Translations under genes and position numbers: made by a program | The notes under the pieces: generated by a model | What the model was told of the DNA's origin: nothing | Database searches by the model: none | Seen by the model: only the letters and a program-made list of their open reading frames with translations | Assembly: GCA_030038355.1 (NCBI GenBank) | Contig: JASHPB010000019.1 | Coordinates: 1 to 37,471 of the forward strand | DNA: 37,471 nucleotides | Reading direction: 5' to 3' | Origin: Candidatus Binataceae bacterium | GTDB lineage: Bacteria; Desulfobacterota; Binatia; Binatales; Binataceae | Part shown: positions 32,981 to 37,471 of the stretch, one piece after another | Position numbering within the stretch: the stretch's first letter is position 1 | How the letters are laid out: the number at the start of each line of letters is the position of its first letter

Positions 32981-33012
32981 ACGAGCCGGCTGCCATGCCG
33001 GCTCGTTTCTTT
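32981..33012 (+). terminator. Terminator of the ferredoxin operon
   Basis: A perfect 10-bp stem ACGAGCCGGC/GCCGGCTCGT with a 6-base loop and TTCTTT after it. The ATG of the next gene (32995) lies in the loop. Confidence 0.7.
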
Positions 33013-33501
33013 CCCGGAAGAAAGGTTGCCACCGGTGCGATGATTGGCGTGCTTGCCGCAGCCTTATTCGTGCCCGGGTTGCAGAGGGTCTCGTATGCGG
33101 CCGATTCAGGTGACGTCGAGCCTTATTCGCCAGCGAAAGCGTGCACCGCGATCAAGAGCGGACTTCGCCAGCTCGCCGACGCCGAGCGCAGTGAAGCGCT
33201 CGCCCTCGATCTCACCACCGACGCCACCACCGCCGCGATGGCCGAGGTGCGATTGGGCGTGCTGATCGAACGGAGCCAGCAGCTACGCGCCACGCTGGCC
33301 GCCGTGCGAATGAGTTCAGTTGCACACGACAGTGAGGTCGAGCAGTGCGTTGCGATGGGCTTTCATTCGCTCGCGTCGGCCGAGAAGCTGAGTTCCGACG
33401 TCGAGGAGATTCTTTACAGCCGTGGATATCCGGTTGCAATCGCGCCGATTACGCCGTCCGCTGCTCATGAACCGGCGGCCGAGAGCTCTCGGTTGCCTTG
33501 A
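32995..33501 (+). CDS. Secreted helical protein of unknown function
   Basis: A 168-residue protein with an N-terminal signal peptide: basic start, hydrophobic core MIGVLAAALFVPGL, and a likely cleavage at SYA-AD. The mature part is helical and Ala/Glu-rich (LRQLADAERSEALALDL, VEQCVAMGFHSLASAEKL) with two Cys (about 49 and 121). No domain is recognised. A start at Met16 (33040) is possible but would lack a charged n-region. The 3' end overlaps the convergent FTR1 gene by 53 bases. Confidence 0.5.
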   Translation: MPARFFPGRKVATGAMIGVLAAALFVPGLQRVSYAADSGDVEPYSPAKACTAIKSGLRQLADAERSEALALDLTTDATTAAMAEVRLGVLIERSQQLRATLAAVRMSSVAHDSEVEQCVAMGFHSLASAEKLSSDVEEILYSRGYPVAIAPITPSAAHEPAAESSRLP

Positions 33502-34300
33502 TGATCGGCCTGCCGCGCGGAATCACGAACGACACCGCGGCGATGAGAATCAACACGGCCTGTGCGCCGAGGCTCTGAACGGTGGGCGCGATGCCTAGCG
33601 TTGGAATCGTTGGCACATGATTGACGAACGTTGCGCCAATTCGGTCGGCCTCCTGCAGGCTCGCGATTCCCTGACCGACGAAGACAACTGCCATCGCGTA
33701 GAGCAGCACCGAAGTGACCTTGAAAAACGTGCCGAGCGGTATACGGAAAGCAGCGCGCTTCAGCACCCAGAACGAAATGATCAGCGCGGCGCTCGCCGCA
33801 ACGATTCCGGCAATTACGGCGTGCTTCTCAGCCGTCTCGGTCGCGCCCGCAGTGAGGGCCTGGAAAAAGACAATCGTCTCGCCGCCCTCGCGCATCACGG
33901 CGAGGAACGCGGTGAGTCCCAGGGCGAGTGCAGGTACGCGGCTCCGGTCGGCCTTTTGGACCTTGGCATTGATGAAATGCATCCAGCGGTCTGATTGGCT
34001 TTTCGAAGTGAGCCACGAGCTGACGTAGAAAAGTGTCGCGGCGGCGACCAGCTGGAAGGTGCCCTCGAGCGTATCGCTCGCGTCATCGGTGATGATGCGG
34101 TTGATCGCGAAGGCGAGAATCATGCTGGCGACCATGGCGAGTCCCGCGCCCAGATAGACTTCGCGAGCGTGCGGGTGGCCGTCGCCGGAGGCGGCGCGCG
34201 TACCGGCGACGAGGGCGACAATCACGAGCATCGCCTCGAGGCCCTCGCGGAAGAGGATGCCGGACGAGTAGAGAAAGTATGGCAGTACGGTGTGGGACAT
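33449..34300 (-). CDS. FTR1-family high-affinity iron permease
   Basis: A 283-residue integral membrane protein with about seven hydrophobic segments. It contains both iron-binding motifs of the family: REGLE (18-22) and REGGE (137-141). It transports Fe(II)/Fe(III) across the inner membrane; bacterial forms such as EfeU work with EfeO and EfeB, neither encoded here. The start at 34300 is chosen because the longer frame would run through the Fur box. A perfect Fur palindrome directly upstream predicts repression by iron. Confidence 0.85.
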   Translation of the reverse strand: MSHTVLPYFLYSSGILFREGLEAMLVIVALVAGTRAASGDGHPHAREVYLGAGLAMVASMILAFAINRIITDDASDTLEGTFQLVAAATLFYVSSWLTSKSQSDRWMHFINAKVQKADRSRVPALALGLTAFLAVMREGGETIVFFQALTAGATETAEKHAVIAGIVAASAALIISFWVLKRAAFRIPLGTFFKVTSVLLYAMAVVFVGQGIASLQEADRIGATFVNHVPTIPTLGIAPTVQSLGAQAVLILIAAVSFVIPRGRPIIKATESSRPPVHEQRTA

Positions 34301-34312
34301 CGCCAAATCAAT

Positions 34313-34331
34313 ATTGAGAATTATTCTCAAT
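34313..34331. promoter_or_regulatory. Fur box
   Basis: ATTGAGAATTATTCTCAAT, a perfect 19-bp palindrome with 9-1-9 symmetry, fits the Fur consensus (TGAGAATNATTCTCA core). It lies 12 bases upstream of the FTR1 start codon. Confidence 0.8.
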
Positions 34332-34339
34332 TACAGCCT

Positions 34340-34472
34340 ATCCAGATTTCCCAAAGGTGTCAAATTCCTTTCCGCTTCATCGTCATGTCATACTTGCGGC
34401 AGCCTATAGCCCGGAGTAATTTCGAAAACTGAAGCGTGCCCGACGCAATCCGCGGGACCGCTTCAATTTTTT
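34340..34472 (+). ncRNA. Candidate Fur-controlled small RNA
   Basis: Support is positional only: a Fur palindrome at 34313-34331 whose TTGAGA could serve as a -35 (a weak TATCCA lies about 19 bases on), about 110 bases without a gene, and a well-formed terminator with a T6 tail. RyhB-like RNAs have this layout. No conserved sequence could be compared. Confidence 0.22.
34430..34472 (+). terminator. Intrinsic terminator without an upstream gene (possible sRNA end)
   Basis: TGAAGCG (34430-34436) pairs with CGCTTCA (34459-34465), with further pairing of CCCG/CGGG inside, and six T residues follow. There is no plus-strand gene upstream of it for more than 900 bases, while the Fur box lies 100-120 bases upstream. 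A short transcript starting near the Fur box would end here. Confidence 0.6.
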
Positions 34473-34550
34473 CGCGGAGAGCCAGACCCTTGAGCACGCC
34501 ATTGCAGGGTAAAGGGCGCGAATTGCAGCGTAGAGGGTGGAGCGCAATCG

Positions 34551-34913
34551 ATGCGCTGCATCTATTGCCATAAACGCGCCGGCCTCCTGCGGCGCGTCTG
34601 CGACACCTGCGCCAAAGTGGCCGCGATCGTCGAGCGGGCGGGCGGCGAAGTCGGGATGCTCGGAATGGTTGATATCTTCATTGCCGAGGGAATCTCGAAG
34701 GAGCAAGCCGACGTCGTGCTTGATGGCGAGATTGACGGCCAGCCCACGCTCCGCGACAAGATGACATCCAATATCGCCAACACGTTGATGCGGAACCTCG
34801 GGATGCCCGGTCGCCAGTCTCCTGACGACGTGCGCAAGATTCGCGAGGCTGTGCGCGCGGGCGGCGGCGCGGGTACGTACACTGCCGGTCAGAAACCGCC
34901 CGGGATTGGCTGA
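34551..34913 (+). CDS. Small zinc-ribbon protein of unknown function
   Basis: A 120-residue protein. The N-terminal CIYC and CDTC pairs 12 residues apart form a likely zinc ribbon (MRCIYCHKRAG, RVCDTCAKV). The middle is helical (GISKEQADVVLDGEI), and the C-terminus has KIREAVRAGGGAGTY. No family recognised. The preceding GGTGGAG is a fair ribosome site. Only 10 bases separate it from the next gene, so it heads an operon ending in or after the 3-hydroxyacyl-CoA dehydrogenase. Confidence 0.68.
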   Translation: MRCIYCHKRAGLLRRVCDTCAKVAAIVERAGGEVGMLGMVDIFIAEGISKEQADVVLDGEIDGQPTLRDKMTSNIANTLMRNLGMPGRQSPDDVRKIREAVRAGGGAGTYTAGQKPPGIG

Positions 34914-34923
34914 GACTTAAAGC

Positions 34924-35205
34924 ATGCCTAAGGACCGCAGCGATTTCGCCGTGATGAACCGGATGATCGACCATATCCGGCTGCTGATCGCGGTTGACGA
35001 CGAGACAATCGGCGTCCAGACCAAGCTCGAGGTGCAAGCGATCCTGAAGGACTTCCAGGCGATGCTCGCGGAGCCGGCCGAGACGCAGCCGCGCGCGCGA
35101 ATCCGCGGCTACTACGAAATCCTCTGCCGCGAGCTCGGCGATCAGGCCGACGTCGCGGCGCTTTTGAGCTCGCTCAAGAACTACATCGCCTTTCTCCAGG
35201 ACTGA
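34924..35205 (+). CDS. Small helical protein of unknown function
   Basis: A 93-residue, largely helical protein without Cys clusters or membrane segments (MIDHIRLLIAVDDETIG, LEVQAILKDFQAMLA, GYYEILCRELG, LKNYIAFLQ). It sits between the zinc-ribbon gene and the 3-hydroxyacyl-CoA dehydrogenase gene with 10- and 18-base gaps, hence in the same transcript. Family not recognised. Confidence 0.65.
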   Translation: MPKDRSDFAVMNRMIDHIRLLIAVDDETIGVQTKLEVQAILKDFQAMLAEPAETQPRARIRGYYEILCRELGDQADVAALLSSLKNYIAFLQD

Positions 35206-35223
35206 TGAAGGAGACTTCTGCCC

Positions 35224-36105
35224 ATGGCGGTACGGACGATCGGAGTGATAGGCGCGGGCCAGATGGGCGCGGGAATCGCGCAAGTCGCCGCGCAAGCTGG
35301 GCTGGACGTAATCCTCAACGACATTTCCAAGGAGCTCGTCGATCGCGGCATCAGCGGGATCAGCCGCAACCTCGATCGCATGATCGAGCGCGGCCGCTTC
35401 AAGCCCGAAGAGCGCGACAGGGTGCTGCGGCGAATCGAACCGTCGACGAAAATCGAAGACCTGGCGCGCGCTGATTTCGTGGTCGAGGCGGTGGTCGAAA
35501 GCGAGGAGGTAAAGATTGGATTGCTGCAGAAGCTCGATCAAGTCTGCCCGCCGGAAGTGATCCTCGCGTCGAACACCTCGTCGATTTCGATCACGCGGAT
35601 GGGTGCGCGAACGAATCGCGCCGATCGCGTCATTGGCATGCACTTCATGAACCCCGTGCCGGCGATGAAACTGGTCGAGATTATCCGCGGGCTCGCCACC
35701 TCCGAAGACACCTTCCTCACGACGCGCTCGCTTGCCGAGCAGCTCGGCAAGAACACGATGACGGCGCAGGATTTCCCCGGCTTCATCGTCAATCGCGTGC
35801 TGCTGCCGATGATCAACGAGGCAATTTATACGCTCTACGAAGGCGTTGGCGGCGTCACCGATATCGACACCGCGATGAAGCTTGGAACCAACCAGCCGAT
35901 GGGGCCGCTCGAGCTCGCCGATCTTATCGGCCTCGACACCTGCCTCGCGATCATGGAGGTGATGCAGCGTGTGCTCGGCGACGATAAGTACCGGCCCTGT
36001 CCGTTGCTCAAGAAATATGTCGACGCGGGATATCTCGGCCGCAAATCCGGCCGCGGGTTTTACAAGTACGACGACAAGGGAAATCCGATTCCGCCGCCGC
36101 ATTGA
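35224..36105 (+). CDS. 3-hydroxyacyl-CoA dehydrogenase (HBD type)
   Basis: A 293-residue NAD(P)-dependent dehydrogenase of the single-domain-pair type (about 280-290 residues, like 3-hydroxybutyryl-CoA dehydrogenase). Cofactor loop GAGQMG (10-15), ASNTSSIS, catalytic His140-Glu152 in GMHFMNPVPAMKLVEI, PGFIVNRVLLPMINEA and the C-terminal DAGYLGRKSGRGFYKY. It oxidises the L-3-hydroxyacyl-CoA of beta-oxidation or works in reverse in butanoate metabolism. AAGGAG precedes the ATG. Confidence 0.93.
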   Translation: MAVRTIGVIGAGQMGAGIAQVAAQAGLDVILNDISKELVDRGISGISRNLDRMIERGRFKPEERDRVLRRIEPSTKIEDLARADFVVEAVVESEEVKIGLLQKLDQVCPPEVILASNTSSISITRMGARTNRADRVIGMHFMNPVPAMKLVEIIRGLATSEDTFLTTRSLAEQLGKNTMTAQDFPGFIVNRVLLPMINEAIYTLYEGVGGVTDIDTAMKLGTNQPMGPLELADLIGLDTCLAIMEVMQRVLGDDKYRPCPLLKKYVDAGYLGRKSGRGFYKYDDKGNPIPPPH

Positions 36106-36147
36106 GCGCCGGCGCGGCGCCCACGCGCCTCCTGGAGGTAACCGCTC

Positions 36148-36381
36148 ATGGCCGTAAAGGCATTCATTCTCATCGATACGTCGCCGGGCAAGGCGCGCGA
36201 GGTCGCGTCCAAGCTGCGCCAGGTTGGGGGAGTCTCGGTCGCGCACGCCGTCACCGGCCCGCACGACATTATCGCCATCGCCGAGGCCTCCGACGTAACC
36301 ACGCTCGGCGAGCTGGTGGTGCAGAAGATCCAGAGCGTGCCAGGAGTGAATCGCAGCCTCACGTCAATCGTGTCTGATTGA
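36148..36381 (+). CDS. Stand-alone Lrp/AsnC ligand-binding (RAM) domain protein
   Basis: A 77-residue protein consisting only of the RAM/ACT-like domain that follows the DNA-binding part in Lrp/AsnC regulators: KAFILIDTSPGKAREVASKL, VAHAVTGPHDIIAIAEA and a final VVQKIQSVPGVNRSLTSIV. No HTH is present. Such stand-alone copies may bind amino acids and form heteromers with full-length regulators. A strong GGAGG lies upstream. Confidence 0.85.
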   Translation: MAVKAFILIDTSPGKAREVASKLRQVGGVSVAHAVTGPHDIIAIAEASDVTTLGELVVQKIQSVPGVNRSLTSIVSD

Positions 36382-36498
36382 GGCACGAATAAAGTGACGA
36401 CCGAATCGCGGCTCCGCATTAGCGCGTGGATGAGTTAGATTTGTAATGAGACCCGATCGATGCCTCAACACAGCATCGATCCCAGGAAGAACCGATCG

Positions 36499-37002
36499 AT
36501 GGCTGAACTACCTGTAATCAAGCGGCTCCGTAAGGAGATGGAAGTTCTCAAGCGCGAGCTGACCGTGGACCTGCCCAAGGAACTGGAGCGCGCCCGCGCG
36601 CACGGCGACCTTTCGGAGAACGCCGAATGGGCGATGGCCAAGCAGCGGCAGGAATTCCTGCGCGCGCGCGTCGGCAACCTCGAGGCCCGAATCGGCGAGC
36701 TGATGATGATCAATCTCGATTCGATTCCGCGCGACACGGTTGGCCTCGGCAGCAAGGTCTCGCTCGAAGACCTCGATGAGGGCCTGCTAATCGAATTCGA
36801 AATCGTCGTGCCGGAGGAAGTCGATGGTGCGCAGAACCGCATCTCGCTGTCTTCACCGCTGGGCCGCGCGCTAATCGGCAAGACCGAAGAGGACGATATC
36901 GAGGTGGTGACTCCGAAAGGCAAGCGAGCATACCTCGTAAGGAAGCTGACAACGATCCACGCAATCCTGGTGTTGGAAAACGGCAGCAACAAGGATAGCT
37001 AG
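36499..37002 (+). CDS. greA: GreA/GreB-family transcription elongation factor
   Basis: A 167-residue protein with the Gre layout: an N-terminal coiled-coil (LRKEMEVLKRELTVDLPKELERARAHG) with the acidic tip GDLSENAEW, a second helix, and a C-terminal FKBP-like domain (VSLEDLDEGLLIEFEIVVPEE, ISLSSPLGRALIGKTEED). The factor rescues backtracked RNA polymerase by promoting transcript cleavage, with the tip Asp and Glu in the secondary channel. The start at 36499 follows AGGAAGA; an upstream Met at 36460 has no ribosome site. The tail (RAYLVRKLTTIHAILVL) is slightly extended. Confidence 0.88.
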   Translation: MAELPVIKRLRKEMEVLKRELTVDLPKELERARAHGDLSENAEWAMAKQRQEFLRARVGNLEARIGELMMINLDSIPRDTVGLGSKVSLEDLDEGLLIEFEIVVPEEVDGAQNRISLSSPLGRALIGKTEEDDIEVVTPKGKRAYLVRKLTTIHAILVLENGSNKDS

Positions 37003-37252
37003 GTCTTGGTGTCTTAGGCACTCACTGCTAGCTAGTCTCTTCACCTTATCCTTTTCTGTTTCCCTCTCCTTAGCCCAGAAGAGGCCTAGGGTGAGGTTAC
37101 ACGCTTGACGCGCCGTGTATGGTTGGCATGATAAGACTCAGCCGACCCTCACCTTAGTCCCTCCCTGGTCAGGGAGAGGAGACAAAAAGCGCCTTGCTGT
37201 CATTCTGTGCGGAGAGAGTCTGCGGGCGAAGTCGCAGGATCCCGGATTCTGA
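37003..37252. other. Intergenic region with REP-like repeats
   Basis: No gene. Two diverged copies of a GC-rich dyad stand in inverse orientation (37062-37096 and 37145-37180). A GTCATTC-type motif at 37199 resembles GTCATTCCGAGCGAAG at 17070. Confidence 0.5.
37062..37180. repeat. Inverted pair of REP-like elements
   Basis: CCCTCTCCTTAG ... CTAGGGTGAGG at 37062-37096 is mirrored by CCCTCACCTTAG ... AGGGAGAGGA at 37145-37180, about 48 bases apart. Each is itself a partial dyad. Such units are typical extragenic repeats of GC-rich genomes and usually terminate or stabilise transcripts. Confidence 0.55.
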
Positions 37253-37444
37253 CTATGGAGCAAAGAACTTATCAAGTAAGTCCTCAAGCAGCAGCTCCTC
37301 CTTGTTGGTGGGCGAATCGTCGTAGTTTAAGCCAAACTCTACCAGTCGATCTCCGAAGCAATTCCTCAGTCTATTTGCTTGGTCGTGGCTCACTAGAACC
37401 AGCGGCCTCCCACGCGGTCTGGACCGAATTTCGAAGAGTCCCAT
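37253..37444 (-). CDS. Doubtful small reading frame of atypical composition
   Basis: A 63-residue frame beginning after a stop three codons upstream. It has acidic, Leu-rich content (NKEELLLEDLLDKFFAP) and codon use lower in GC than the rest of the window, which may indicate a transferred or unrelated gene. No ribosome site or domain is visible. Confidence 0.22.
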   Translation of the reverse strand: MGLFEIRSRPRGRPLVLVSHDQANRLRNCFGDRLVEFGLNYDDSPTNKEELLLEDLLDKFFAP

Positions 37445-37471
37445 AAGCGATTAGTCATGCGCAGCAAGTCG

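Noticed and set aside
34678-36264. 528-residue minus-strand frame
   Set aside because: It is antisense to the small proteins and the 3-hydroxyacyl-CoA dehydrogenase, both with clear motifs.

Overview
The window is a GC-rich, densely coded bacterial chromosome segment in which most genes are ordinary single-copy housekeeping, regulatory or oxidative-metabolism genes. No rRNA, intact tRNA, CRISPR array or complete mobile element is visible. A CyaY/PtsP/GroESL set, two DUF507 proteins in tandem, an LLM-type flavin monooxygenase beside an alpha/beta hydrolase, a PhyH-type dioxygenase, a Rieske oxygenase, and SDR and 3-hydroxyacyl-CoA dehydrogenases together suggest an aerobic soil or groundwater lineage on the delta-proteobacterial side, Candidatus Binatota being my best guess. 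That placement is inference from gene content and is weak.

Layout. Bases 1-2480 are poor in genes and look like an island remnant: two 5'-half copies of a tRNA-Ser(GCU) gene lie about 2 kb apart in the same orientation and bracket an APH-family phosphotransferase. At 2483-2992 an alpha/beta-hydrolase gene and a convergent NmrA-like gene are fused tail to tail, each having lost its 3' end. Bases 3199-9484 hold a methyltransferase, an XRE regulator, a 4-hydroxybutyryl-CoA dehydratase/HpaB-superfamily flavoprotein without the iron-sulfur ligands, an ECF sigma factor translationally coupled to an unusual triple-VOC protein, a secreted cupin and a HAD hydrolase. A frameshifted YajG-like lipoprotein and a GH29 fucosidase follow. 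Bases 11617-18499 carry an LLM monooxygenase with its hydrolase, a lipoprotein cyclophilin, a PHP phosphoesterase, a TetR-Rieske oxygenase operon, and a PhyH dioxygenase with an SCP2-like N-terminus.

The second half starts with ptsP (GAF plus enzyme I) and a membrane-anchored radical SAM protein. A decayed Pit phosphate transporter plus universal stress protein follows, then a DUF1499 membrane protein, the DUF507 pair, a broken unidentified secreted-type gene, cyaY, and groESL under a textbook CIRCE element. Directly after the groEL terminator lies a remnant of a group II intron: a 5'-end-like motif, the maturase C-terminus and domains V/VI. Then come a VOC protein with an SDR, a plsC-type acyltransferase, a small membrane protein with a four-cluster ferredoxin, a Fur-box-controlled FTR1 iron permease, and a run of five same-strand genes (zinc-ribbon protein, unknown protein, 3-hydroxyacyl-CoA dehydrogenase, Lrp-type ligand domain, GreA). 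The last 470 bases are intergenic with REP-like inverted repeats and one doubtful small reading frame.

Two themes stand out. Regulation is unusually readable from sequence: CIRCE, a perfect Fur palindrome, TetR-type palindromes and several clean intrinsic terminators. Gene decay is also frequent: at least four broken loci in 37 kb, one being an unmistakable deletion fusion. The least ordinary functional unit is the sigma factor/triple-VOC pair. The most interesting non-coding signals are the intron remnant behind the groEL terminator and a possible small RNA beside the Fur box.
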